DNA of 64,000 bases from Epiperipatus broadwayi. Its lineage: Eukaryota > Onychophora > Udeonychophora > Euonychophora > Peripatidae. The notes beneath the pieces are model-generated. The model worked only from the letters and a program-made list of their open reading frames with translations. It was not told the DNA's origin and did not search any database. The DNA lies in the NCBI GenBank assembly GCA_028023455.1, contig JAQFVV010000153.1, positions 248,001 to 312,000 on the forward strand. Reading direction: 5' to 3'. Each line of letters opens with the position of its first letter. The stretch's first letter is position 1. This document shows, in pieces, positions 25,936-38,990 of this stretch. The position numbers and the translations under genes are program-made.

Positions 25936-28900
25936 TATGAATGACTATTTATTATATATATATATATATTGCGTTTTCCCTATATTATATGTGTTTTTAC
26001 TATTATATACAAATAAGTATAACACTTTTATTCTTTTATAAACGTCACTAAACTCTTAAAAAAAGATATTATTTATATACTTTTTTCTTTCAACAAGTAG
26101 ACATTTTACTTCGTTGTTATGAAAAAAAATTTTTTTTTCCAATAATTATTTTTTTATATATATAATATATTAATTTGTATTAATTGGAGCTAAAACATTT
26201 TTAATCACGAAGATTGTATAGTTGAATAAAACTAGTTTCAATTATTTAACAATAATTGCTTTGTCATTTCGCATATAATATGCGTATAAATATATACACA
26301 CGCACACACTAAATACTAATTGCAATCTAATACAATGTTTGTTATTGTTAGCAAGAATTAAAAGTAATGTAGCATAAAAATTAATAATTCTCTTCAATTG
26401 TGCTAAAATATTGCATAAAGACAAATCAATAAGATGGTGCTCAAATCTTATTTAATTATGACTTGGTTCACCAACTTATACTTAGCAGGAAGTAACCATT
26501 ATATATTTACATAAGTCTCTGTTTAGTTCAGCATTATTGACTTACTATTTTCTCAGATGCTGTTAGTCTTGAGTGTAAATGAATGACAAATTGTTCTACT
26601 TATAGTCAATAAAAATCTAAAAAAAAAAAAATTTCACTGTAAAATTTAAATGACTTTATCCAACTTCAAAGCCTTCTTTAAACATACAGGATTATTAGAA
26701 AACTTATTGAGAACGCTTAAAAAATCATAGCAAATATATAATGAAACTGTGAATACATCAATTGATATAATTATATAATAGTTTACAAGATTGATCATCA
26801 AAGTAGGAACGTCAAAAATAGATCCATTATATTATTAATGCCCAAATAACATAATTTAAATTAGGCTTCCAAATTTGTCTTGAAAACAATAATGGACATA
26901 TTTAGCAAATAATTTCTGATTTTGTATATATATTTAATGTAGGACGCATAAAATAATCTATATACATGTGTGTATCCATGATCTGGGTTTGAATCTACGC
27001 TAAATAAAATTTGTTTTCAGATTCTAATGAAACTTAGGATTTGTCTTTAAATAGTTAGTCTTTTAGGCAACCTAGCTATACATTCAAAATTGATCAGTAA
27101 TTGAGTATCCAGCTATTTTTATTCAGCAAGTAACATGAGTTTTACTGCCTTCCCTTTCTTCAATTCTCTATGGAGTTGTTCTAGAAGCCTTTTCTTGTTC
27201 TAACTTTAACTTGTAATATACAGCTATTCATTATTTTAGCTCTTTCAAGTTGAATCTATTTGGAGATGATTCTCTGTAATCATAATTTGAATTTTTGTCA
27301 GGATTAATATAATTAAAATATTTGGGGAAAATAAATTTTCAAACATATAATACATTTGATATAGCAACAGAATAACAATGGTGTTATGCATTGTTATGTA
27401 TACATTTTGCCAATTATGTTCAGATATATTTCTAAATGCATTAATCTGGTATATAAACTAAAGCAGTGTAAACAGCTCACTTAAGAGTAAAGATTTCTCA
27501 AGCATTCCATTTGTTACACCCAATTTTTGTCTTACAGTATATAATTTTGTCTTTTTTAGAGATATTCTATTAATGTCTCATCCAGAATTCAGTAGCAGTA
27601 TGAATAAATTTAGAAAAAATGATTTTTAAAATCTACAATTTTGAGATGCACTTAACATAATATTCTCTCAAATGTTCTACTCTCACTATATAATATATAC
27701 CACTGTTTTATGCATTCAAGCAAATTGTTTAATTCACTTCAAAAATTATATTTAAATAAAATGGGTACTAAAGTATTTGCTACATGTTTTATCTGTGACA
27801 TATTTTAATGCCATATTTCTTTAGTGGTCAGTAATTAAAGAATAATCTGATTAACCCAAATTATTCTACTTGCATTATTTAAAAATAAAAGAAGTTACAT
27901 ACTCTTTTACTGACTTGTTAGATAATTATATAGGGTCAGATTACTGAAATTTTCTGATCATTTATTGGAATTTTTTAATTATCTGGGGGAAAATCTGCAT
28001 GCTTCACTCTGTATTTTATGTCAAGTTATGAATACAAAAATCTTATTTCTATATCACTTTCTTAACACAAGGCAAAGACTTTCAAAAGGGGGGATCAACT
28101 GTGCATGTTATCTCAAAATATGAATATGAAAACAGAATGTTTTCAGTTATCTAAAGAAATAAGTCAGTGCAACATATATAGAAAGAAGTGGAAGTATTAT
28201 TTTTTTTCAACTACTAGTATCTTCTACCAAGAATTAAATCCAAACTATTTGTATTGATATAAGTACTATCTGTGATACAAAAATAAAAATAAATAATTTT
28301 ATTTAATATGAAATTAACTTCATATGATTTTCATATATATGGTTCTTTGTATAAAAATATTACTTATTTAATACTTGATGACTGGATTACTTGTAGGGTG
28401 CTAAGCTTATGTGGTAACAATTCATTAATTGTATCTTGTTTGATATGCTTAGATACATTACTCAACGACTTATGTGAAATTTAATTATGTAGACCACATA
28501 GGAGTCAAAAATAAATAGAAAAATTATTTTGTCTTGTATTAAAGATCCTGGAAGAATATTTTATAATTCTATAGATTTTTTTTCATTTGAATATATGTCC
28601 TCCAATGACCATGGAATTAATTTGTTTAATAAGTTATAGAATTAATTTGATGAAGTATAGAAATGTAGCGTTTGTTAAGATTTTATAATTTCCTCTACAT
28701 ATTTTAATGACTGACTTATAAAGATCGGAAGTCTCTAATATAAATCTTTGTGCTTTGATATCCATACACAATTCACGTAATTATACTTTAGTTTCAAAGT
28801 CATTATAAGAATTAGCCACAAGATGTTTTTGTTTTTTACTATAAATAAACAACTTTCTAAAAATGAAAATAAAATTTACAATTGATATGCATTCAAAATT

Positions 28901-29880
28901 TTAAAGCCTTTTACTAAATAAATGTAAATTTATTATTAATAAAATTGTAAACAAAACACTACTTTGTTATGAGAAAATTATAAAATAAAAATCGATGTTT
29001 TCAAATTTTAAAAGTATTAGTATTTATTAAAAATACCAGATAAGTGCATAAATGATTTAGAAGTAAAGTTATAATATACGTGTGTGTGTGTGTGTGTGTA
29101 TGCTTGTATATGTGTACATGTGGAACATTGATTAAAAGCCATTCTACATATAGATGTATACTGATATAATAGATTTGATGATTATATCTTTATAGAGGAC
29201 TGCTAGAGAGAGAAGCATTAAAAAATAGTATTGTATAAGAAAAAGATGACATGTTAATATGTATAAAAATAATCTGAAAATATTAAATATTAAATAGAAA
29301 TTATTTAGACATTTATATAATTTATAATAATCACAAAAACCCCTTACAGAATATTTGATGCTGAAGACATATTCATTTTAAAACAATTCTGTTTTTAATC
29401 CTAATTTTAATTCTGAATAATAAAAAGTAATAATTAATTATTTAGTTATTTCACTTTTAAAATTATTTTCATTATTTAAATTTATGCTTTTAATGAAATT
29501 TATTTAAAGATAAAGATTTGAAAAAGAATATTCTTTTCCTCATTCAAATATAATTTAGGAAAAATTACAACAATGAATGAGAGAAGAAGACCTGTAAGAT
29601 TGTTCCAAAATCTAGCACTTAAAGATTTAAGTTATCAAATAATAAATGCTTGATATTTATTTACATTTTTTAAATAAATCAATGATATAAATAACAGCAA
29701 TAATATGTATAATAATAATCATACGCAAAAAAGCTCTTTTTGGCAAATATTATTTTTTTGCTCTTTTCAATGTGCTTTAATTAATTTACAATTATGATCT
29801 GTATTGCATACAAGCAACATCTGTCATTTTTTATAAATTAACTATAACCTATTAAAATCATATAATATTTTTAAGACATA
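25936..29880. other. AT-rich non-coding DNA with microsatellites
   Basis: No supported gene. Holds a TA run (about 25955-25969) and a GT run (about 29081-29098). Confidence 0.45.
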
Positions 29881-29899
29881 AGAAAAATATCTTGAGTAA

Positions 29900-31745
29900 A
29901 TGTATATTACATAATATTCAATTTATTTATCATTAGCCAATTATTAGTCAAATTAATTGATGTTTTATATATGTTCATACAATTACTTTTGTTATAGTTA
30001 ATGTAATTGGTTACATATATCTTTCTTCTATTCATTTCTTTAATATAATTTAGAGGATCTCTATTTTTGACACAATTTATTTTATGTCTGTATTTTAAAT
30101 AATGAATATATAAAGCAGATCTATCACCTCTTCTATTAATAGCATTATTGTTCTTTTGCTCTTTCATCTAATTGTTTCAATGTATGTCCATAATATGCCA
30201 AGCAGCAACTTCCACATGTAATTTTATATACAACTTCCTTTTTATATTTCATATCATCTCTTCTTTTATAATTACCTATTAATTTGTGAAGATTTTTATT
30301 ATTTGACCATTCTATGTTAATGCTTTTATCTATATAATTTTTATTTTTTAATAATGTATGATAAATTTTAGGGAAATATGACAGTTTTATCCACTTTTTA
30401 TTATTCTTAGATCTCCTGTTGTTATTTATAGCACAATTATTATTAATTTTTGAATCAGGCAACTTATAATTTAAAAATATATTTCAATACTCTTAGGATT
30501 ATATCCATAATTAGTAAATAATTCAATAAACTGTTCCTTTTGTGAAATAGCTATATTTCTATTTGTGTTACATTTATCATTTTTACATTTAAAATGTTTA
30601 ATAACTGCCTTTTTTGTATCCATTTCTGTTGTGAATCGATAGAAATTATCATTCTTAATTTATCTTCTTTAATGAAATGTTTTAATATAATTTTATCATT
30701 ATCTATCTTGATCTCTATATCTAATTACTTTATTTTAATCTCAAATTTCATTACTGTAAATTTTATATTGTATATATTATTATTAAATTATTTATAAATA
30801 TTATTTACTCTTATGTTACCAATTATTAAAGTATCAAAAAATAAAGTGTTATTTCTTGATTTATTATTCTTTTTTTAACTTATTTCATTTCCAATTCATT
30901 AATAAATATTGAAGATATTAGTGCAATAATTCCGTAACCCATTACCTATCCATTATGTATACTCCAATATTTTTTATTGTATTTGAAGGATAAGCTATTA
31001 TATATGTTAAACCTTCTATAATATATATTATATTTATATCATTAATGTACATAGATAATTTCTGTATTAATATTTAATACTCTTAATTCTTGAATACTAG
31101 AATACATTTTCTCAATATCCATTGTTTATTTAGTTGTATCTTATTTAATTTATTTATGATAGAATCTGTATTTTTAATGCAAAATTCTCCATAAACTGTA
31201 ATATTTCCTATCCATTTATTTCAATATTTTGAAAATTTCTATAGAATGATATCACTAAAATTAAATAATAATCTCAATGGACTATTATCTTTATAAATTT
31301 TTATCTTAGTAAATATATATGGATTTTCATAAGAAGGATACAAAAATTTTTATTGATTTATATTTATAATTTTATGTTTTTCAATTTTATGTAATAATTT
31401 TATGTATTTATTTTTTTATAATATTGGTATGATCTTTTGATAATTTATCATATCCTTTTTTATTTCATATTCTATTCTTTCTATATAATCCTTACAATAT
31501 AAAATAACAAATCAACTACTTTTATCCTTTTTACATATTGTGATTTTTTTCACTTACATATATATTTTATTTCATTAGTAAGTCTTCCATATTTATATTC
31601 TTTCTTAGATGTTTTATTTTCATATAATTTTTTGTTTAATAAACAATTTAATTTCTTCTTTTCTTCCATTGAAATATTTGTCAGCTCTATATCTATAATA
31701 ATCTTCTTATTAATATCAATTACTTTGAATATGTGATGCCATTGA
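29900..31745 (-). mobile_element. Penelope-like element PLE-2, heavily decayed
   Basis: The minus strand still shows PLE landmarks in order although almost every segment is frame-broken. CKKDKSS...DYIERIEYEIK (about 31450-31530) corresponds to the ADKG block. IYKDNSPLRLLFNFSD (about 31265) is the KIHK-x-PLRP block. MDIEKMYSSI (about 31110) is the first catalytic Asp block. VMGYGIIALISSIFINELE (about 30900) is the MG block. FDTLIIGNI (about 30825) is a degraded YxDD. The GIY-YIG nuclease follows. A/T drift has replaced many codons, so this is older than PLE-1 and PLE-3. Confidence 0.7.
29907..30462 (-). pseudogene. PLE-2 GIY-YIG endonuclease, frameshifted
   Basis: Two overlapping frames (30462-30145 and 30167-29907) form one nuclease. 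The first gives KKEVVYKITCGSCCLAYYGH, in which VYKI and YYGH stand where GIY and YIG motifs sit, with the CxxC spacing seen in PLE nucleases, then LDERAKEQ. After a one-base shift the second gives RRGDRSALYIHYLKYRHKIN, covering the His-containing region. The YIG central Ile is replaced by Tyr, which together with the shift suggests it is dead. Confidence 0.75.
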
Positions 31746-31984
31746 ATTTAAGATGCAGTAGGATTTTATGCCCAAAAAATCAAAAAAAAAAAATTAACCC
31801 CCAAATTTAATCTACATATATGTATTTAAATAAAAAACTAATATAAATACAATAAACTCATCTAATTTATTGCAAATCTTCATCAGATATGCAGTTTTTC
31901 ACTTTCTACATTTTTGCTTTCAGAGCTTGAATTCTCATCTTCACTATTTCATCAGGGTACATCATCTTCAGGCCATTTAAATTG

Positions 31985-32500
31985 CAGCTGAATGTTATAA
32001 TTTTTTTGTCAATTTGCTTTTGTGTAAAAGTACATTTATGTATTAAAATCTGAATTATGCTTCTAAAATAATTTATATTTTTATAAATATTTTCTGAAAA
32101 AATAAATGTGTATAAAAGATTCTAAAACATATGTTTTCACTTTAAAAATCAAAATGAAAATATTGCAATTATCAAAATTGGCAAAATTACATTAAAAGAT
32201 TGCAAAGATTTCACTTTAAAAATCAAAACAAAAATATTGGAATTTTCAACAGTGGCAAAATAACATTAAAAAATTTTAAAATGTGTTTTCACACTAAAAA
32301 TCAAAAAGAAGCTATCAGAACTGTTAAAATTTTGATACTGTCTTGTGTATAAAACAACAAACAACCAATTAGCACCTTGGAAAGCAGACTCTTATCTCAT
32401 TGTTATATTGATTTGTTAGTTGTAAAAAAATTGTGAAGGTTATTCAGTAGAGTTTTTTTGATAAAATAATGGTAAAATCAGTGAAATAATGTGAAAAGTA
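31985..32500. repeat. Diverged duplicated block, copy A (with internal ~82-bp tandem units)
   Basis: From GCAGCTGAATGTTATAATTT onward the segment parallels 33265-33690 (GGAGCTGTATGTTATTGATT) through TCTGAATTAT...AATAAATGTGTA...TTTTC and AACAAACAACCAATTAGCAC (AAGAAACTACCAATCGACAC in B). Within 32120-32330 a unit beginning TTTCACTTTAAAAATCAAAA is present about three times. Function and family are unknown. Confidence 0.6.
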
Positions 32501-33264
32501 GTGGTTTGAGAAAGAGTTAAATCATTGACAAAAATAATCCAAAAAATATTGATTAAAATAGATTTAACATGCTATTCTTCACAGACAATGATCATAATTT
32601 TATATGTACACCATAAAACAAAGATACACAGAAATAAGATATTAACAATTTTCATTTTAAATTTAAGGCACACTCTTTCTTCTTTTAGGGGTCAAAAATT
32701 TGGAAAAAAAGTGTCTTATATTTAAATTAATATGATATATATATTTTTACTAAATATATTGTAATTTTTGAAGTATAGTAAAAAAGCATGAAATATTTTA
32801 TAATAGTGGTAGTAAAATTTATTTTTTATTTGTAAATATATTTTCATTATTTCTAATAATATTTTAACTTAATTATGTTTTATTTTAGTGTTTAAGTTTT
32901 TTATTTTACTTTTTTAATTTTGAATAAATAAATGTGGCTAATTTGCAACTTGTTTACAAAAAGAGTTTGATTATAATGATAATATTTTTAGCTTATAATA
33001 TATCCATTTCAATACTTTTTATCATGTATATCCTTTAATGCTTCATTTAATTTTGAGAATTGGCAGATTGAATTAAACTTATCACTTTTGATTGATCAAT
33101 TACAGAATGAGCAGTAAAACATATTTATCTTTTAAAACAATATTTGTTTTAATTTAGTTTCTAAAATACAAATTAATAATTTGACACAAAGTAAATGAAA
33201 GTTTTTTAAAAAAATAAAATTCTATTTAAAATTGACTAATAAAATGTATTTTTGTCATCCAGTT
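32501..33264. other. AT-rich non-coding DNA between duplicated blocks
   Basis: I see no supported gene or repeat. Confidence 0.4.
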
Positions 33265-33690
33265 ACAAATTGGAGCTGTATGTTATTGATTTCTGTTTTA
33301 ATTTGTCTTCTTGTAAAAATAAATATTTTTCAAATGAATCTGAATTATTATTCTAAGATAATTAATATTGCACAAATATTTTGTGAATAAAATAATAAAT
33401 GTGTAAAAAAGTATGGAAAATATATTTTCTTCATTTTTAAAATAAAATAAAGAAATAAAACTGTCAAAATTAATGACAGATGCTCTACTATGAAAAGAAC
33501 AAGAAACTACCAATCGACACTTTCTGAAGGGATATATCTGTATCTTTATAATAGCATTAAATTTACTTATTATTGATTTATTAGTTCTAAAATAATCTAA
33601 AGATATTAGCATTATTTAGTACTATTTTTCCTATAAAAAGAATCAAAATGAATTCAAAATTGGCAAAATAATGTTAAAAATAGTAATTAA
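33265..33690. repeat. Diverged duplicated block, copy B
   Basis: Same orientation as copy A and about 1.3 kb away. It lacks the threefold internal tandem expansion but retains one GAATCAAAATGAATTCAAAA-TTGGCAAAATAA segment near 33640. Confidence 0.55.
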
Positions 33691-34645
33691 AAAGGGAATA
33701 AAGCTGAGAATGTAAAGTTACATTTTCTTCTGTTTAACTGATATAGCATAGTTCTTAGGATTTTCAATATTTTTTTGGAAGGGGCATTTATACAACCAAA
33801 CTATTTAAAAAATTAATATATAAATATTTTTAATGCAGCTTTAATTGAGTTTAAACAAATTTTATTACATAATAATTGATTTTTTATATACTGCTAAATA
33901 TAATATTTTTGGTATGATAACTAATAATAGGTTGTGCTAAATGTGGATGCATATGTATATTGAGAACATTTTTTACTGTATATGTTGATCTAACTGATAT
34001 AATATTTTATATCTCTCAATCCTAAATTATATATTGCTTATTTTTCATAATTTATTAGAACTTATTATTATTATGAACTAACATTTGCATCTCAACATAA
34101 TGCAGCTTAACTTTGATAACACACATTGATAGTTTTTTTTTTTCATATTTAAATATTAATTAAAAAATTTAAATTTATTAAAAGAATGGTGTGTAGTTAT
34201 ATACCTAAATCATGATTTAGTTATACAGATAATCATTCTGAATTATTAAAAAAAGAAATCATGTTTACCAGATAAACTTCAGTCAATCTTTATATGAATG
34301 TTAGGCTTGTGGATTATATACTTGTATATATTATTAATTATTAAATGTAAGTTATATAAAAATCATTGTTTTCATCATCATTAAGCTAAGCAATGCAGTT
34401 TTTTTTATTCTTAGACTTAATACTACTTATAGACAATACTTCTAAAATATTAGCATTATATTGTATGTTATTTCTCTTGAGTAATTTTATATTATGCAAA
34501 TAATTGGAAGCATTTAGATTTTAAAAACCTGTAAATGTTATCTTTTTAGATACTATTACATGCATTGTATATATATATTTAAAATACTTTGTCTATCTAT
34601 AAGAATTTTTCAGATATGATTTCAATATTCATAATAATTATTTGG
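33691..34645. other. AT-rich non-coding DNA
   Basis: I see nothing supported here. Confidence 0.45.
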
Positions 34646-34826
34646 TAATATTTACTGAGGCTATAACCTCGATAATATGCGTATAAAATGCGATAGTAGG
34701 GACCTCTACAGGTGTTTTAACCACTCTTTCTTCCATAGCGTAAGCTTGTGGTTAAAACATCTGTAGAGGTCCCTACTATCGCATTTTATACACATATTAT
34801 CGAGGTTATAGCCTCAGTAAATATTA
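34646..34826. mobile_element. Near-perfect 181-bp foldback element
   Basis: Two arms of 79 bp (34646-34724 and 34748-34826) are inverted copies with only a few differences, separated by a 23-bp loop. The outer ends read TAATATTTACTGAGGCTATA. The arms are more GC-rich than the surroundings and contain no gene. TA dinucleotides at both outer edges would fit a Tc1/mariner-type target, but the palindrome hides the true border, so the superfamily stays open. Confidence 0.85.
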
Positions 34827-35689
34827 CTTACGTAATCAACGTGCGTTTAATAAATTTATAATTACAACTTTAATAATTATTTGGGAACATTAAAGTTCAA
34901 ACACAGTTTATAGCTCAATTTTAATAGTAAGAAAACCTATTTGCTTAAATCATGCATACTTTCGCACACACACACACATCTTAATATTTTATTTTCCATT
35001 TATAATTCTTATTAAAATGATTTAAATATTTTTATAATAATTATATTAATTAACTAGCAAGCTAAGTTCTAGCCTGAGAGAAAACTAAGTAGAATAAAAA
35101 ATAAAAAATTCTTTCAGCTTGTTCAGTTTTAAAACATTTATTCAAAATGTCAATAAATTTTTAACATCAAAGTAATCTAATACAATTTGTTTTACAAAAA
35201 TGTTAAGAATTTATTCTTTTATTTTGTTTTTTTATTATATAAACTCATAAATTTTTAGCTTCTTAAAAAATTAAAAAAATGCAGCATAATTATATATATA
35301 AAGTTATTATTGTTGATTTTTTTTATAAGCATATATATATTCTACATTGAGTGACAATTCTTTAGATTTTATTTTATATAAAATAAAGATTTCCATAAAA
35401 TTGTAACATAATAATATTACAGACAAAATAATTGTTTTGCGTGAGGAATTTTATATTTTTGGAAAAATAGCGAAGCTTTTAAAAAAAAAAAAACTTAATG
35501 TTTATTTTATTATTAAACTAATTTAGTTAAAATATGAATTGAAAAAAAATAATGAAAGCAGATTATAAATATTGTATTTCACCAGGAAGTCATTACATTA
35601 TTAATAATGTGAAGAATTAAAGTATAATGTATATTCCTAATATTTTTGAGATGGATAGGAGTAACTATTAATTATATCTACATATAGTG
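34827..35689. other. AT-rich non-coding DNA
   Basis: Nothing supported beyond a short CA run near 34965. Confidence 0.45.
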
Positions 35690-36025
35690 TTTTCATGAAG
35701 ATTTGTGATGATGGTATTTTGTTTTTATTTATATATTGGACTATATCTAATATTAAGTATTGAATGCCTTTAGAAAAATTTAACTTTATTTAAATATCCC
35801 AAATACATTCAACTCTAGATTCTATTCCTATGCTAGTATTGTCAAAGGTCAGACTAGCAACACCTGAAGAAGAGAGGAGAATAATACCTCTTGAAATATT
35901 GTGCATATACTAATCTGTGTGTCATTACTAACACCTGAATGTAATTGGAAAATTAAAATAAAATTAATTTTTTCTAAAGATATTTAATACTTAATATTGG
36001 ATGATGGAAATAGTCAAATATACCT
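35690..36025. mobile_element. Fam-3 foldback element, copy 1
   Basis: The left arm (about 35735-35830) and right arm (about 35925-36020) are inverted, diverged copies carrying TTGGACTATATCTAATATTA and, on the other strand, TTTGACTATTTCCATCATCC-AATATTA. The centre (35831-35920) holds ACACCTGAAGAAGAGAGGAG. That block recurs inverted in the 63.3-kb member as CTCCTCACTTCTTCAGGGTT. No coding capacity. Confidence 0.75.
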
Positions 36026-37026
36026 ACATATAGTTTTAATGTTATTACTATAAGGACAAAAAGTAAGTCAATAATTTAATGCAATAAACAATGTTTTTTG
36101 AATTAGAATTATATTGGTTTTAAAATTATTATTATTAAATACAATCGAATTTAGGTGTGAAAAACATTTGTATGTAGTACACATGTATGAGCGTTCTTGA
36201 TAATATCCACTTAAAACTGATAATGTTTGATTAACTGAAATATTGTCTAGGACCAATTAGGATGATAGGATGAAAGAATATGTATTGATTGTAAAAGTTA
36301 CAATTTGTCTAGTTGGAAAGTTTTTATCAACAAAAAATTTCCTTCTGTCTGAGAAATTTTAATCATTTAAATTGAGCAAATACAAGTAGCGAAAATTTTA
36401 CAATGGTTCTTATTATGTAACATCAACAGAGAAAAATAAAATACTTACACAGACACACACACATATATCATGCCAAAAATAATTTTAAAAATTGATAAAT
36501 AGAAACATCTGTTGTATTCACTTAATTTTTGTTGACTAAAAAGAAAATATAAATATTTTAAATTAAAAGTAGTTAGGTGAATAATATGTTTATAGAGAGA
36601 CATAATTTTTGTGAGGTTAATATTTAATGAAGTAATTATATATTTTCTGGTCTGTACATTTTTTTAAAAAAAAACACTTATTCCAAATTAAATAATAGCT
36701 TATAATTTATTTATTTAGTCAAGATTTTTTAAATGTTTCTTATTCAATGGTAAGTTACAATTTTATCTAGATGCCAATGATTATTAGTTTGCATCCTGAT
36801 CTCTGATTGTTAGCAGACTAATGTTCCTCTTCACCTTATAAACTGTTGTCACATAATCTAGTAAGAATAGATACTTTACCAAGTTTAAAATAATAAAATA
36901 CTGACTGATGAAATTCATAACAATTTCAAAAAGATGGATGCAAACCCTAAAGATATCTAGATCAATTTATAACTTAGAAAAATAAAAAATGAAGACCAGT
37001 TTGTTGTTGTGCTCAATTTAACACAG
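36026..37026. other. AT-rich non-coding DNA
   Basis: No gene supported. Loosely inverted TTTGCATC/GATGCAAA and TCTAGAT pieces at 36765-36965 may be an old foldback, but the pairing is too poor to call. Confidence 0.4.
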
Positions 37027-37230
37027 TCAAAACTATCCATACAGTAGTGCCACTCAGTGCAAGCCAAAGTAATCAATGGATGCCAGAAGGCTTGTACATA
37101 AAATCCTATCTAGTGCCTACTCAACCAATATCCCCAAACTAGTTTCTAGCTTGTGGCTTTCATCAGTGAGGAGCTTTGGATCTGAGCATGCTGCACCCAG
37201 ATCAATGGTGATCATGTGATGTTAGTGTGC
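37027..37230. repeat. Fam-1 dispersed repeat
   Basis: It contains ATGGATGCCAGAAGGCTTGT, TATCTAGTGCCTACTC, TTTCATCAGTGAGGAGCTTT and TGATCATGTGATGTTAGTGT, each matching the 59.4-60.7-kb units. The TGATCATGTGATGTT end is inverted relative to the other markers, showing rearrangement. Confidence 0.75.
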
Positions 37231-38884
37231 TCAATTTGTGAGTTGGTGCAAGTGTCACAAGACTTTAAAGTAATTAATATTATGATTATTACTTTTTACT
37301 GATAAATATATTTGAATTTTTATTCTCCTAAAGATATAGAGTGATAAAAAACATGGATTGAAGTAGATATCAGTTTATAGTTTTCAATGACAGAAGAATC
37401 TTGTGGTTTTTTTCTCAAGCCAACAAAACAATTAGGAGTGTTAAGACTTACTGTTCAGATGAAATAATCTTTGGCTTTGGAAAAGAAACCTCTTAAATTA
37501 ATAAATGATTTTTGTATCAATTACAAATCAGTCATTGAAGTGAGATATTTTATAGAGAAAAATTAATCAATGATCTTACTTTTAGATAGCAGTAGTGAAA
37601 TTTCTTTAACCTTTTGGTGATTAATTGAATTCAGATAATTGTAATCTCATTTGTAAAGACTTACTATATATTTTTAATGAAAAAATATTTTTTGGTCATT
37701 TATAAATATCATTGAATTTGTTTATATACTTTCCTGATTGAAATTCTTGAAGCAAAATATTAATGTTACTGCTGAATTCATAATAAAGTTTAAAAAGCAA
37801 AGCATATTCTTGTAAGTGAATGAATGTTTTTTTTACTAAATAGTGATCAATAATATGATTATATATTTTGATGACCAGGGTTAGAATAAATATTCTTGTC
37901 CACTACTGAGGTGTTAAACTTATATAGTAGGGCAATAAAGTTAATTAATTTCAAAAAATAAAAATCCATATTATAAAGTCATATTTTAATAACCTTATGA
38001 CAATTTCTATTAAAGAACAATTGATATAACTTGATAGAATGATCCATATTGAATTACCACATAAAAGGAAAATGACTGTAATCTTTGTAATTTTACTATA
38101 AATCTTCAGTGGTATTTAAAAAAACATTCTGGTAAAATGCAGAAGGAGGGAGCAATCCAGGTGAAAATTCTGTTTGTTTAGCCTTTATATCAGAATTTGT
38201 GCATTATTTGCCTTCTGTAGATGAATATATATATATATATATAAGATATTGTTCTTTAATTTATTTTATGTATGAATTTTAATTGGTTGTGAATAAGACA
38301 TTAATAATTATGCTTTGACAGGAAAGGTGAGAGTGTGAATGTTTTATATAACAATCACTTTGCAACAATTAACAATTCTCTCTCTATATATATATACCGA
38401 TGTTGTCATGATGACAGAGCTTATTTAAGCTTTGATTGTAGTGAAGTGATTTACATGTAGAAACCAGTTAAATATTGGCATAAATGATTTAATATAAATA
38501 ATGTATTATAGTTTACAAGTTGTTCATTATTCACAATTTATACATTTAAATATTTTGTGAATTTAACATAAATAAATAGATAAAATATTGCAATAAATCT
38601 GTTAGCTTAACTCATGTTTTTACTTAATACTCTTGTTGGAATCTATTACATTTTTCAATGACTTACCTTTGACTTTTATTTTTTATGAATAGAGTTTTCT
38701 GAATTGGTCTTTTTCTATAAAAATATATATTAATCCATATGTTGCTGGATGTATAAATTATCTTTAAAATGGTGCAGTATATATATACCTACATTTTAAA
38801 AAATTAATTCATATTTAATGATTAAGTTTAATTTATTTTCTAGGTATAATAAAAATAAAACAGCTCACACATAGCTAGACCATT
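37231..38884. other. AT-rich non-coding DNA
   Basis: No gene supported; TA runs at about 38225-38242 and 38383-38396. Confidence 0.45.
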
Positions 38885-38990
38885 GGAGAGAAAAGTTTTC
38901 TCTAATGCGTATAGTGAGTTTTGCCTGTTTTAACAACAATTATACACAAGCTTAAGAAGTGGTGGTCATGTGATGTTTATTGGCTTAAAT
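38885..38990 (-). repeat. Fam-1 terminal fragment
   Basis: On the minus strand it opens TTAAGCCAATAAACATCACA-TGACCACC and runs through AAAACAGGCAAAACTCACTA. The TTAA-RCCA-x-TAAAC start agrees with the 23552 and 59437 copies. Confidence 0.7.
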
